A stretch of 64,000 bases of DNA from Acidobacteriota bacterium (GCA_021816455.1 JAKAXU010000005.1:1-64000), one strand, 5' to 3'; counted from the first letter of the stretch, positions 25,704-38,400 are shown. Notes: generated from the letters alone by a model not told the origin. Numbers and translations: made by a program.

Positions 25704-25757
25704 AAAGCCACGCCGAGAGCGTCTCCACTGTAAGCAGTGTGAGCGAAAACGCTCTAA
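25704..25757. repeat. 54-bp structured repeat, copy 1 (at the 3' end of rel)
   Basis: This is 53/54 identical to 28187-28240 in the same orientation. It can fold: outer arms AGAGCGT / ACGCTCT enclose CACTG TAAG CAGTG. Its last bases overlap the rel stop codon (25754-25756), so it also forms the end of the rel transcript. Confidence 0.9.
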
Positions 25758-28057
25758 ACCTTCTGGGCGCGCTGCACTTCGCGCACACCCGGCAGGCGGC
25801 GAAGGCCGGTTACCATGCGGGTGAGGTGGCGTACGTCTTCGGCTTCCACCACGAACTCGACGATGGCCTCGCCGTTGGCTCCGTCGCGAGTTTCTACGGC
25901 GCGGATATTGGTATCGTCGCTGGAGATGATGGCCGTCATCTCCTTGAGCATGCCGGAGCGGTCGTCGCAGTGCACCGTAATGCGGACGGGATAGCGCTGA
26001 GCGCGACCGGCAATCTCCGAGGCTGTGGGCGCCCATTCCACCTCGATGCGGCGATCGCTTTCGTAGAGCAGGTTCTGCACATTCGGGCAACTTCGCGCAT
26101 GCACGGCCACGCCCTTGCCGCGCGTCACATAGCCCACAATCTCCTCGCCGCGAATCGGGTTGCAGCAGCGTGCGCGGTAGACCAGCAGATCGTTCTGGCC
26201 CTCCACCTGCAGCGAATCCGACCCGGTCAGGTGAAGCTTGCGGACCGCCTCCGACATGGCAGCCGCGCCAGTCGTCGGAGCCTCTTCCGGCTCTTCGGTA
26301 TGCAGCAGCTCGGGAGCCAGACGATTCAGCACCTGCCGTGCGGAATGCTTTCCGAAGCCAATTCCGGCCAGCAGGTCGGTCGCCGTGGCCAACCCGTAAT
26401 CGCCTGCCAGCCGCCCCAGATCGCCGTCTTCGATCCGGTTCATGGGCACCTTGAATTTGCGCGCCTCGCGCTCCAGCAGCTTGCGCCCCACGTCGATCGC
26501 GCGCAGCCGCTGATTTTCGTTCAGCCAATGCTTGATTTTGTTGCGCGCGCGGGGGCTTTTGGTAAAGGTCAGCCAGTCCCGGCTGGGCGTGTGTCCTGTC
26601 TGCGTGACAATTTCAACGATGTCGCCGTTGCGCAGCTTGGTGCGCAGCGGCACCATCCGCCCATTCACCTTGGCGCCGACGCAGGTGTGTCCGACTTCGG
26701 TGTGCACTGTGTATGCAAAATCCACCGGCGTGCCGTCGGCGGGAACGATGACCACTTTGCCGCGCGGTGTGAAGGTGTAGACCTCCTCGGGATAGAGGTC
26801 CATCTTCAGGCTGGACAGAAACTCATTGGGGTCTGTCATCTCCCGCTGCCATTCGACAAGCTGCCGGACCCAGGCCAGCCGCTGCTCGTCGCGCGCGGAG
26901 ATGACGCTCTCGCCGGCCTTATACTTCCAGTGCGCCGCGATGCCTTCTTCGGCGATCCGGTGCATCTCTTCGGTGCGAATCTGCACCTCGAACTGATGCC
27001 CGTTCTCGCCCATGACCGTGGTGTGCAGGGACTGATAAAGGTTGGCGCGGGGGATTGCGATGAAGTCCTTCACGCGCCCCGGCACCGGTCGCCACAGCGT
27101 GTGAATCAGGCCGAGCGCCGCGTAACAATCCGCCTTCTGCTGCGTGATGATGCGAATCGCCAGCAGATCGAAGACCTGATCGACGCTAATCTGGGATTTC
27201 TGCAGTTTTTGCCAGATGGAGTAGAGGCGCTTGATGCGCCACTCCACGCGCGCCTCAATTTCGTTCTCGCGCAACTGCTCGGCGATCATCTCTTCCACAT
27301 GCGCCATGAACTGCTCGCCATCCGCACGGCGCGCCTCCACGGCCTCGGCCACCTGCTGATAGCTGACCGGATCCGTGTAGCGAAAGGCCAGATCCTCTAG
27401 TTCGCCGCGCACCTTGCCCATGCCCAGCCGATGCGCCAGAGGGGCATAAATATCCAGCGTCTCGCGTGCAATCGCCTCCTGCCGCTCCGGCTTGAGGTGC
27501 TCCAGGGTTCGCATGTTGTGCAGCCGGTCGGCGAGCTTGATGAGCACCACGCGAACATCGGAGACCATTGCCAGCAGCATCTTGCGCACGTTCTCCGCCT
27601 GGCGGTCCTCGCGATTGGCAAACTGAATCTTGTCGATCTTCGTCACGCCTTCGACGATGTGCGCGACCTGCTCGCCAAACTCGGCGGCAATCTCATCGGA
27701 GGTCACCGGCGTGTCTTCCACGGCATCATGCAGCAGTCCGGCAGCAATCGCCGTGGCGTCCAGCTTCATCTCCGCCAGCACCTCGGCCACTTCCAGTGGA
27801 TGGATGATGTACGGCTCACCCGAGGCGCGCATCTGCCCCTCGTGAAATCGGACACAGAAATCCCACGCCTTGCGGATGGGGGCTGGATTTTCGCTGGGTC
27901 GGTGCTCGCGCACCCGGTCAATCAGACGCTCAAAACGCTCCGCAATGGCTTCGCCATTCGGAGATGCCTGCCGCTCGTTTCGGCTTGCCGCAGCGATTTC
28001 TTTCGCAGCAGACGACACTTCCATTCGCGCAGCCGATTTCGGTTGCTGAGTCGCCAT
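25754..28057 (-). CDS. rel: Bifunctional (p)ppGpp synthetase/hydrolase (RelA/SpoT family)
   Basis: This long RSH alarmone enzyme of 767 residues controls the stringent response. The order is a hydrolase HD domain with HPLEVA and HD-ED (His110, Asp111, Glu114, Asp115), a synthetase domain with RVKD (328-331) and IPRANLYQSLHTTV, a TGS domain (about 425-485), a zinc-finger/helical region with CCNPIRGEEIVGYVTRGKG, and a C-terminal ACT domain (about 690-767). Intact HD and RxKD motifs predict a bifunctional enzyme. There is no Shine-Dalgarno: a perfect TATAAT ends 5 nt before the ATG, suggesting a leaderless mRNA. The gene is flanked by the 54-bp repeats. Confidence 0.97.
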   Translation of the reverse strand: MATQQPKSAARMEVSSAAKEIAAASRNERQASPNGEAIAERFERLIDRVREHRPSENPAPIRKAWDFCVRFHEGQMRASGEPYIIHPLEVAEVLAEMKLDATAIAAGLLHDAVEDTPVTSDEIAAEFGEQVAHIVEGVTKIDKIQFANREDRQAENVRKMLLAMVSDVRVVLIKLADRLHNMRTLEHLKPERQEAIARETLDIYAPLAHRLGMGKVRGELEDLAFRYTDPVSYQQVAEAVEARRADGEQFMAHVEEMIAEQLRENEIEARVEWRIKRLYSIWQKLQKSQISVDQVFDLLAIRIITQQKADCYAALGLIHTLWRPVPGRVKDFIAIPRANLYQSLHTTVMGENGHQFEVQIRTEEMHRIAEEGIAAHWKYKAGESVISARDEQRLAWVRQLVEWQREMTDPNEFLSSLKMDLYPEEVYTFTPRGKVVIVPADGTPVDFAYTVHTEVGHTCVGAKVNGRMVPLRTKLRNGDIVEIVTQTGHTPSRDWLTFTKSPRARNKIKHWLNENQRLRAIDVGRKLLEREARKFKVPMNRIEDGDLGRLAGDYGLATATDLLAGIGFGKHSARQVLNRLAPELLHTEEPEEAPTTGAAAMSEAVRKLHLTGSDSLQVEGQNDLLVYRARCCNPIRGEEIVGYVTRGKGVAVHARSCPNVQNLLYESDRRIEVEWAPTASEIAGRAQRYPVRITVHCDDRSGMLKEMTAIISSDDTNIRAVETRDGANGEAIVEFVVEAEDVRHLTRMVTGLRRLPGVREVQRAQKV

Positions 28058-28062
28058 ACTTT

Positions 28063-28068
28063 ATTATA
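28063..28068 (-). promoter_or_regulatory. -10 box abutting the rel start codon
   Basis: TATAAT on the minus strand ends 5 nt before the rel ATG at 28057. With usual spacing, transcription would begin at or next to the A of the ATG, giving a leaderless message. A well-placed -35 box is not evident. Confidence 0.5.
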
Positions 28069-28126
28069 GGGCCGAATGATGACAAGCGCATCAAGCGCGA
28101 ACAAGAGCTTCGTCTTCGCGGTCTAA

Positions 28127-28140
28127 AGCGTTTTCGCTCA
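28127..28140. repeat. Partial inverted copy of the 54-bp repeat palindrome
   Basis: AGCGTTTTCGCTCA is the exact complement of the 3' hairpin segment of the 54-bp repeats, 47 bp from copy 2. The core is itself palindromic (AGCG TTTT CGCT), so chance is possible. Confidence 0.5.
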
Positions 28141-28186
28141 TGGTCTATACAGACGGGCAAGGGTGAGTGTGCCTTTTCATTGAGGA

Positions 28187-28240
28187 AAAGCCACGCCGAG
28201 AGCGTCTTCACTGTAAGCAGTGTGAGCGAAAACGCTCTAA
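28187..28240. repeat. 54-bp structured repeat, copy 2 (upstream of the tricorn-like gene)
   Basis: This is the direct repeat of 25704-25757 with one C/T difference. It has the same nested stems, AGAGCGT / ACGCTCT and CACTG / CAGTG. It is wholly intergenic, about 190 bp before the tricorn-like start. Confidence 0.9.
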
Positions 28241-28356
28241 CCACCCCATCCATCTCACCACGCGAAGCTGGCGAGATGGCTTCATCTGGCCCGACCGCTA
28301 GTTCTCGCGCGCTTTCGCGTCGCCGTCCGAGCGACGCAACGCCATCCAGCAAGATT

Positions 28357-28387
28357 TTGCTTGTCTCGCGTCGTATGTCCGTATACT
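28357..28387 (+). promoter_or_regulatory. Candidate promoter of the tricorn-like protease gene
   Basis: TTGCTT and TATACT are separated by 19 bp and lie about 45 bp upstream of the start at 28433. The -10 match is good; the spacing is long. Confidence 0.35.
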
Positions 28388-28432
28388 CTGCGGAGGCGAG
28401 CCGGACTGGTCGCGCGGGAACGGGGAGGAACG

Positions 28433-31894
<3,462 letters not shown>

Positions 31895-31948
31895 GATGTT
31901 CGGATGTCGGCTGGCCCGCAGCGCCTACAATAGGGGAGCAGGAGCGGG

Positions 31949-34528
31949 GTGCGCGTGGCAAAGCGATTCATCTGCATTCATGGACATTTCTACCAGCCTC
32001 CGCGTGAAAATCCATGGCTGGAAACGGTCGAAACTCAGGAATCCGCTACACCCTATCACGACTGGAACGAACGCATCACAGCGGAGTGCTACGCCACCAA
32101 CGGCGCATCGCGCATTGTCGATAAGCAGAATCGCATCATCCGCATCGTCAACAACTATGCCCGCATCAGCTTCAACTTCGGGCCGACCCTGCTCGGTTGG
32201 CTGGCCGAGAAGGCCCCGCGAGCCTATCGCGCGGTGCTGGACGGCGAACGGCGCAGCCGGGGATGGTTCCGAGGGCACAGCTCGGCGATGGCCCAGGTCT
32301 ACAATCACATCATCCTTCCGCTGGCCAATGAGCGTGATCGACGCACGCAGATCCGCTGGGGAATTGCCGATTACAAGACGCGATTCGGCCACATGCCTGA
32401 AGGTATGTGGTTGGCAGAAACCGCAGCGGACACGCGCACGCTCGAGATGCTGGCCGAGGAAGGCATCCGATTCACCGTACTTGCCCCGCACCAGTGCCGC
32501 CGCGTGCGGGCCCTCCAGTTTGACCGCCGTCCCTCGGGACAAACTGGTGCCGATCGCCCATCCACTCGTCGTGTTGACCCGCTGACGCTTCCGCCCGAGG
32601 CAATCACCGCGGTCGGCGAATGGCATGAGACTCCGGGCGGCTCTGCAGAGGCGACCGTCGATACGACGCGGCCCTACCTGGTGCGCTTTCCCTCCGGTCG
32701 TTCCCTGGCCGTCTTCTTTTACAACGGGCCAATCTCACGCGCCGTCGCATTCGAGGGACTGCTCAACTCCGGCGAGCAATTTGCTGCGCGCCTCAAAGCG
32801 GGCTTTCGAGACGGCTCGCAGGCCCAGCTTGTCCACATTGCCACCGATGGCGAAAGCTACGGACACCACCACAAGCACGGCGAAATGGCTCTGAGCTACG
32901 CCCTCAAGCTGCTGGAGGAGGACGAGACCGTAGGGCTGGCCAACTACGGGAGCTTCCTGGCTGAGTTTCCACCGACGATGGAAGCCGAGATCGTCGACAA
33001 CACCTCCTGGAGCTGTTCCCACGGAATCGAGCGCTGGCGCTCCAATTGCGGTTGCAACGGTGGCCGCGCGGGATGGAACCAGAAGTGGCGCACTCCACTG
33101 CGTGAGGCCTTCGATCTGGTGCGCGACGGAGTTGCACCCCTGACCGAGGAGATGGGCGTGCAACTCTTTCGCGATGTCTGGGCCGCCCGCGACGCCTACA
33201 TCGCAGTCATCCTCGATCGATCCGGGGACAACGTTGATGCCTTTCTGCGCGACCACGCCGCCCACGAGCTGACTCATACCGAGCGCGTACAGGCTCTCGG
33301 CCTCATGGAGATGCAGCGCCACGCGCAGCTCATGTACACAAGCTGCGGATGGTTTTTTGACGATATCTCCGGCATCGAAACCGTCCAGGTAATCGCCTAC
33401 GCGGCGCGCGTCCTGCAACTGGCGCGCGCGCTCAGCGGAGAGATGACGCTGGATCTGGAGACGCAATTCCTCGATCGGCTCGCAGAGGCCCGGTCCAACG
33501 TTCCCGCCGAGCAAGACGGCGAGAATATCTACCGTGAGCGGGTGCTGCCGATGGAGACGACGCTGGAACAGGTGGCCGCCCATTACGCCATCAGCGCCGT
33601 CTATTCGTCCTTTGCCGATGAGACGGAGATGTTCTGCTATCGCATCCGGCGTCTCAGCGAGGAGACGCTCGCCTCCGGAAACGGACGGCTCGCTCTGGGG
33701 CACGTGCGCCTGGAATCGATCATCACCAGGCACGCAGAGGAGTTCACCTACATCGTCATGCACTTCGGCGACCAGAACATCACGGCTGGTGTCAAGGCGA
33801 TCAGCAGCGGCGACACCGAGGCGGTGCACAGCCTTACCGAGCAGTTGCGCGAGGTGGTCGCGCGGGCCGATTTCGCCGAGGTAATCCGGATGCTCGATCG
33901 AAACTACGAGCTGAAATACTCGCTGCGCTCGCTCTTCCGCGACGAGCAGCAACGCATCGTCCACTTGATCCTTCGCTCCGCGCTGCGCGATATCGAAGCT
34001 TCGATGACCGGCATCTATGAGAACCACGCGACGCTGCTTCATTACCTCTCACGCGCCGGCCTGCCCAAGCCCCAGGGGCTGACTCTGGCCGCCGGATTCG
34101 CCATCAATGTCGGGCTGAAGCGTGCCCTCGAAGAGGATGCCGTCGATGGCGCCCGCGTTCACGAGTTGCTGCGCATGGCCGCCGAGGACGGCATCGCCCT
34201 CGATGCCGCCGAGCTTGGCTATAAGGCAGACGATAAGATGAAGCGGACCATGATCGAGCTGCAGATGACCTCCGGCGGGATCGAGGCCCTCGATCGCGCG
34301 TTGACGCTGGCCCGCGTTCTGCGCGAGATGCCCTTCGATCTGAACCTGTGGCAGGCTCAGAACCTCTGGTACGAGATCTTTCGCGGCGCCGAACATTCTC
34401 TCACCGGACACGAGCCGGAACAGCGCACGGAATGGAAACGCAAGTTCGACGAACTGGGCGAGTGCCTCGGCATCGCCTGCGACGAGATTGAGACCGATGA
34501 ATCCATCGCCGCCGTTCCAGGAGACTGA
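31949..34528 (+). CDS. Glycoside hydrolase family 57 protein with DUF3536
   Basis: This 859-residue protein has the GH57 N-terminal motif HGHFYQPPRENPW, followed by NERITAECYATNG and FNFGPTLLGWLAE. A TDGESYGHHHKHGEMAL segment (about 298-314) is rich in acidic and His residues typical of this family's core. The C-terminal half (about 430-850) is the helical DUF3536 region. GH57 enzymes are retaining alpha-glucan hydrolases or branching enzymes, but the substrate of the DUF3536 branch is not assigned here. There is no signal peptide, so it is cytoplasmic. The start is GTG 31949 or 31955, with GGGGAG/AGGAG sites upstream and a TACAAT box at 31926-31931. Confidence 0.9.
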   Translation: MRVAKRFICIHGHFYQPPRENPWLETVETQESATPYHDWNERITAECYATNGASRIVDKQNRIIRIVNNYARISFNFGPTLLGWLAEKAPRAYRAVLDGERRSRGWFRGHSSAMAQVYNHIILPLANERDRRTQIRWGIADYKTRFGHMPEGMWLAETAADTRTLEMLAEEGIRFTVLAPHQCRRVRALQFDRRPSGQTGADRPSTRRVDPLTLPPEAITAVGEWHETPGGSAEATVDTTRPYLVRFPSGRSLAVFFYNGPISRAVAFEGLLNSGEQFAARLKAGFRDGSQAQLVHIATDGESYGHHHKHGEMALSYALKLLEEDETVGLANYGSFLAEFPPTMEAEIVDNTSWSCSHGIERWRSNCGCNGGRAGWNQKWRTPLREAFDLVRDGVAPLTEEMGVQLFRDVWAARDAYIAVILDRSGDNVDAFLRDHAAHELTHTERVQALGLMEMQRHAQLMYTSCGWFFDDISGIETVQVIAYAARVLQLARALSGEMTLDLETQFLDRLAEARSNVPAEQDGENIYRERVLPMETTLEQVAAHYAISAVYSSFADETEMFCYRIRRLSEETLASGNGRLALGHVRLESIITRHAEEFTYIVMHFGDQNITAGVKAISSGDTEAVHSLTEQLREVVARADFAEVIRMLDRNYELKYSLRSLFRDEQQRIVHLILRSALRDIEASMTGIYENHATLLHYLSRAGLPKPQGLTLAAGFAINVGLKRALEEDAVDGARVHELLRMAAEDGIALDAAELGYKADDKMKRTMIELQMTSGGIEALDRALTLARVLREMPFDLNLWQAQNLWYEIFRGAEHSLTGHEPEQRTEWKRKFDELGECLGIACDEIETDESIAAVPGD

Positions 34529-34656
34529 AGGCATCGGCGGCAGAAGGCACCGTCCTGCACCGTCCCGGCACCAGCCTCTGACAAGCTTGGCGGCGTCGGC
34601 AAGAATGCGTAGAATTCCCGGCAGGATTGCAAGCAGGAATTCCAGGGGGGTCTGCG

Positions 34657-35481
34657 GTGAAGGCAAAATGGATCGGGAGAGTTGCAGCGAGCGTCATTGT
34701 GCTCGCGATGATCGTCACGCTGGGCAGTTGCACGGCGCAGGCACAGGCATGGGCAAAGGCGAAACTCGACAAAAGTCCGCGCCATCGGGAGTGGGTCACT
34801 ATCTCCTACGACCATCGCAAAGTGCAGGCCTTCATCGTCTATCCCGAGGTCAGTCACAAAGCCCCTGTCGTGCTGGTGGTGCATGAGATCTTCGGTCTCT
34901 CCGACTGGGCGCGCAGCATGGCCGACGATCTTGCCGCGCAGGGCTACATTGCCATCGTGCCCGACCTGCTTTCCGGAGCCGGTCCGCACGGCGGCGGCAG
35001 CAGCGATTTTCCTGACGTGGATTCGACCATCAAAGCCGTCTTCCAACTTGATCCGCGCCAGATCATGGCCGATTTGAACGCTACCGCCGACTACGCCCTC
35101 AGGCAGCCCTCGGCCAACGGCAAGCTGGCCGTGGCGGGTTTCTGCTGGGGCGGCGGCAAGGCGTTTGAATTTGCCACGCTGCGTCGGCACCTCAACGCCG
35201 CCTTTGTCTTCTACGGAGAGCCTCCGGTGAAGGAAGCGATGCCTGCCATCACGGCGCCGGTTTACGGCTTCTATGCACAGGATGACGCTCGCATCAGCTC
35301 CACCGTCCCGGCCACCACCGCGGCCATGAAGGCCGCCGGCAAGCTCTACCGCCCGGTCATCTACCCGGGAGCAGGACACGGCTTCATGCGCGCCGGCGAA
35401 GCTCCGGACGCAAGCCCGGCCAACAAAAAAGCGCGCGATGCGGGCTGGGCGCGGCTGCTTCGCCTGCTCCACACGATGTAG
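34657..35481 (+). CDS. Dienelactone hydrolase family protein (exported, possible lipoprotein)
   Basis: This alpha/beta hydrolase has 274 residues. The family triad is visible: nucleophile Cys163 in GFCWGGG, an acid in AQDDARI (Asp209/210) and His241 in GAGHGFM. VVHEIFGLSDWAR is also characteristic. The N-terminus is a signal peptide ending in TLGSC, which may be a lipobox (Cys25). The GTG at 34657 follows AGGGGGG by 6 nt; an upstream in-frame start at 34627 adds residues before the basic signal-peptide head and has no better support. Substrates may be esters or lactones. The gene lies about 100 bp before infC, and its 3' end overlaps a false upstream extension of infC. Confidence 0.88.
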   Translation: MKAKWIGRVAASVIVLAMIVTLGSCTAQAQAWAKAKLDKSPRHREWVTISYDHRKVQAFIVYPEVSHKAPVVLVVHEIFGLSDWARSMADDLAAQGYIAIVPDLLSGAGPHGGGSSDFPDVDSTIKAVFQLDPRQIMADLNATADYALRQPSANGKLAVAGFCWGGGKAFEFATLRRHLNAAFVFYGEPPVKEAMPAITAPVYGFYAQDDARISSTVPATTAAMKAAGKLYRPVIYPGAGHGFMRAGEAPDASPANKKARDAGWARLLRLLHTM

Positions 35482-35512
35482 CCGATGCCATGGGGGAGAT
35501 TCTGCAAAATGG

Positions 35513-35518
35513 TATACT
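35513..35518 (+). promoter_or_regulatory. -10-like box upstream of infC
   Basis: TATACT lies about 60 nt before the infC ATC start, in the gap after the dienelactone hydrolase gene. No convincing -35 box is seen. Confidence 0.3.
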
Positions 35519-35578
35519 GGAGGCGCAAGCCTGTGGCAGTATTCCTATGGAAAAGCAGGCGCAATCTGGAGGAGCACC

Positions 35579-36184
35579 ATCGCATTCGATAAGCGTTCAG
35601 CAAAGCAGATGATCCGGATCAACGAGCGCATCCGGGCGCGTGAGATTCGCGTGATCGACGAGAACGGAGAGCAACTCGGCATTCTCCCGCCGTTCGAGGC
35701 CCTGAAGATGGCCCGGGATCGTGGCCTTGATCTTGTCGAAGTCTCTCCCAACGCCGTCCCGCCGGTCTGCCGCATTCAGGATTACGGGCGCTTCCTCTAT
35801 GAAAAAGACAAGAGCGAGAGCGCGGCACGCAAGAAGCAGAAGGTCATCGTCGTCAAGGAGGTCAAGTTCTCCGTGACCGTCGATGAGCACGACTACCAGA
35901 CCAAGAAAAATCAGTGTGTGCGCTTCCTCAGCGAAGGCGACAAGGTCAAGGCAAGTCTGCGTTTTCGTGGGCGCCAGATGTCCCATCGCGAGCTTGGCTA
36001 CAACATCATCAACCGCCTGATTACGGATATCGGCGAAGCCGGAGTGGTGGAGTTCATGCCGCGCATGGAGGGCACCACGCTGCACGCCATCCTCGCCCCG
36101 GCCAAGAAGAGCGAACAGCCGAAGCCGAAGCCCGCCACGCAGTCGCCCGTTGACGCCGTCGCGCCCCAGACGACCAACGCATAA
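35579..36184 (+). CDS. infC: Translation initiation factor IF-3 (ATC start codon)
   Basis: IF-3 binds the 30S subunit and checks initiator tRNA and start codon. The 201 residues show the N-domain (KRSAKQMIRINERIRAREIR, GLDLVEVSPNAVPPVCRIQDYG) and C-domain (KEVKFSVTVDEHDYQTK, VKASLRFRGRQMSHRELG). A Lys/Pro/Gln-rich tail follows. GGAGG sits 6 nt before an ATC at 35579 that opens exactly where IF-3 proteins begin (IAFDKRSAKQM). The next ATG (35609) lacks a ribosome-binding site and would cut conserved residues. A rare start is the known autoregulatory device of infC. The usual rpmI-rplT partners do not follow; a terminator does. Confidence 0.96.
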   Translation: MAFDKRSAKQMIRINERIRAREIRVIDENGEQLGILPPFEALKMARDRGLDLVEVSPNAVPPVCRIQDYGRFLYEKDKSESAARKKQKVIVVKEVKFSVTVDEHDYQTKKNQCVRFLSEGDKVKASLRFRGRQMSHRELGYNIINRLITDIGEAGVVEFMPRMEGTTLHAILAPAKKSEQPKPKPATQSPVDAVAPQTTNA

Positions 36185-36213
36185 TCCCCGCTTCAACCGC
36201 ACGTTCACCCATG

Positions 36214-36264
36214 ATCCGGACGATTTTTCCCGCTGTTACAGCGGAAAGACTCGTCCGGATTTTT
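36214..36264 (+). terminator. Intrinsic terminator after infC
   Basis: A 10-bp outer stem (ATCCGGACGA / TCGTCCGGAT) encloses a second hairpin (CCGCTG / CAGCGG), and TTTTT follows. It begins 30 bp after the infC stop and ends 25 bp before the next gene's start. Confidence 0.85.
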
Positions 36265-36276
36265 CCTGTGCGCGTG

Positions 36277-36282
36277 TATGCT
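36277..36282 (+). promoter_or_regulatory. -10-like box abutting the S9 peptidase start
   Basis: TATGCT ends 6 nt before the ATG at 36289, just downstream of the infC terminator, and no Shine-Dalgarno is present. This fits a leaderless transcript. Confidence 0.35.
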
Positions 36283-36288
36283 GGCCAC

Positions 36289-38400
36289 ATGAGAAAATCG
36301 GCAGTTTGCCTGTGCTGGATGGCTGCGTTGGTGGCCGGAGCGCAGACGCATCCGGCGCAGACCAGCGTTGCGAAGTTTCCGACCTCGGAAGAACTGCGCC
36401 TTCTGCGCACCATGAACGCGGCGGAGCTGAGTCCGCGTGGAGATCTCGCACTCTTTTCCGTCGTCGATTCCACTGAGGACGGCGGACGCGCCCATGTGTG
36501 GCTGACGCCCACCGACGGCACAGCCGCCGCGCGGCAGCTCACCTTCACTCCCGGCAAGGAAAAGTCCGGCGAAAGCGCGGCAAGCTGGTTCCCGAACGGC
36601 AAAGCGATTCTATTCCTCGCGCATCGCGGCGCACAGACGCAGCTTTTCCGGCTTTCGCTCTCTGGCGGCGAGGCGATCCCGTACGCGCTGACCGCGTTGC
36701 CTTTGGTGGATGATGCGAAGCTGCCCGACGCGATTCCGGCGGCCAGGAAAGCCGCTGCCGCAGCGCCCAAACCACTTCCACTCAGCCTCACCGGATATGC
36801 GGTCTCCCCGGATGGCGCATGGCTGGCCGTCTGGGCGAGCGACCCGGAGACACCGGGCGAAAAAGCCGCAAAAGACGCCAAAGCAGACGCCGTCCGGGTC
36901 GATCACCAGACCCACCGGACGCGGCTCTATCTGGCGCATCTGGGGGCCGATGGAAGACGGACTACCGATGCGCCGCTTGCGCCCGTGAATCTTGAGGGCA
37001 ATGTTTCCGGAGCCTGGTGGTCGCCGAAGAGCGATCGGCTGGTTGCGCTGGTCGAGCCGCCCAACGGAGCCAACGATCTCAAGCCTTCGGGCGAGGCCTG
37101 GCTTGTCTCCACTTCCGCCGCTTCCACTCCGGTGCGACTGGTTGGCGCTCCGCCCACGCTGCGCGGGCCAATGGCCTGGAGCGCCGACAGCGGCCATCTG
37201 TACTTTGCTGCGCAGACCCCGGAGGATGCTCCCCCGGGCGTCGAAGAACTCTACGCGCTCTCTGCTGCAGCCGATGCACAGCCGCAGCGGCTGATGCCTG
37301 ACTTCGACGGCGGCCTGGCGAACGGACGCCCCGTTGCGTTGACCGACGGACGCGTGGTGGCGCCGGTTGCCGAGGGCTTTCGACTGGGTGCGGTCACGGT
37401 GGCCGCCGACGGCGCAGGCAAGCCGCAACCGGTGCCGCAGACCCTCCCTATCCTCACCGGCCTCGCCACCAACTTCGCGCAGACCGGCTGGCTCTGGTTT
37501 GCCGAAGCCAGCGATCGAGCACCGGAGCTTTGTTTCGCTGCGCGGCTGGGCGGCGATTGTCGCCTGCTGCAAACTCCCTCCCTGCACCCGGTTCGCGCCA
37601 TGGCCACCGAACGCGTCCACTGGCAGAACGCCGGACTCAGTATCGAAGGTCTGCTCAGCGTTCCCCCCGAAGCGACAGACCGCAATCCGGTCCCGCTCAT
37701 CGTCGAGGTTCACGGCGGACCACTTGGTGCCTGGGAAGATCGGTACGATCCCTGGGTAAGCTTTCTGCTCGGTCAGGGATGGGCCGTGCTGCGGCCCAAT
37801 CCGCGTGGGTCCAGCGGTTATGGATGGCAGTTTGCCGCCGCCAACAAGAACGACCTTGGCGGAGAGGATTTTGCCGACATCCTGGCCGGCGTCGATGCCG
37901 TGCTGAAGACCCATCCTGAACTGAATGGCGAGCGTCTGGCGCTTATCGGCTACAGCTACGGCGGCGAGATGGCCGGCTTCGCTGAGGGCAAGACCAATCG
38001 CTTCCGCGCCATCGTCTCCGGCGCACCGGTCATCGACCAGTTCAGCGAATACGGCACCGAGCGCGGTTCCTGGTACGACCGCTGGTACTACGGCCTTCCC
38101 TGGGAGCACTTCACCGATGCCTGGCGCCAGAGTCCGCTCTCTCGCGTCCCGGCCGCTCGCACGCCGTTCCTGTTGCTGCAGGGGCAGGCGGACGTCACCG
38201 ACCCGCAGGGTCAGAGCGAGGAGATGTATCGCGCGCTGCGCCAGTTGAATGTCCCGGTTGAGATGATGCTCTTCCCGCGCGAGGATCACGGCCCGCTGGC
38301 CCGGGGCATCTTCGGCTATCCGTCGCCAGAGCCGTGGCACGGATGGGAAGCCCGCCAACGGATCGTCGCCTTTCTTCAGGCCAACCTCGCCGGGAAGTAA
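36289..38400 (+). CDS. S9 family peptidase (dipeptidyl/acylaminoacyl peptidase type), exported
   Basis: This 703-residue protein has a signal peptide (MRKSAVCLCWMAALVAGAQ), an N-terminal beta-propeller (about 30-430) and a C-terminal alpha/beta hydrolase domain. The triad is visible as Ser556 in GYSYGGEMAG, Asp635 in GQADVTD and His667 in EDHGPLA; HGGPLGAWEDRYDP forms the oxyanion region. It cleaves short peptides in the periplasm. The ATG at 36289 gives a good export signal; the frame is open to 36211, but that part overlaps the terminator hairpin. It stands alone after infC. Confidence 0.92.
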   Translation: MRKSAVCLCWMAALVAGAQTHPAQTSVAKFPTSEELRLLRTMNAAELSPRGDLALFSVVDSTEDGGRAHVWLTPTDGTAAARQLTFTPGKEKSGESAASWFPNGKAILFLAHRGAQTQLFRLSLSGGEAIPYALTALPLVDDAKLPDAIPAARKAAAAAPKPLPLSLTGYAVSPDGAWLAVWASDPETPGEKAAKDAKADAVRVDHQTHRTRLYLAHLGADGRRTTDAPLAPVNLEGNVSGAWWSPKSDRLVALVEPPNGANDLKPSGEAWLVSTSAASTPVRLVGAPPTLRGPMAWSADSGHLYFAAQTPEDAPPGVEELYALSAAADAQPQRLMPDFDGGLANGRPVALTDGRVVAPVAEGFRLGAVTVAADGAGKPQPVPQTLPILTGLATNFAQTGWLWFAEASDRAPELCFAARLGGDCRLLQTPSLHPVRAMATERVHWQNAGLSIEGLLSVPPEATDRNPVPLIVEVHGGPLGAWEDRYDPWVSFLLGQGWAVLRPNPRGSSGYGWQFAAANKNDLGGEDFADILAGVDAVLKTHPELNGERLALIGYSYGGEMAGFAEGKTNRFRAIVSGAPVIDQFSEYGTERGSWYDRWYYGLPWEHFTDAWRQSPLSRVPAARTPFLLLQGQADVTDPQGQSEEMYRALRQLNVPVEMMLFPREDHGPLARGIFGYPSPEPWHGWEARQRIVAFLQANLAGK

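Larger units (their letters stand above)
28058..28432. other. Intergenic region with repeats between rel and the tricorn-like gene
   Basis: This 375-bp divergent gap has no supported gene. It contains the rel -10-like box (28063-28068), a partial inverted copy of the repeat palindrome (28127-28140), the second 54-bp repeat (28187-28240) and a candidate promoter for the tricorn-like gene (28357-28387). Confidence 0.7.

Noticed and set aside
28127-28240. Possible CRISPR-like repeat pair
   Set aside because: The two 54-bp copies are 2.5 kb apart with a gene between them and no regular spacers; they are better seen as dispersed structured repeats.
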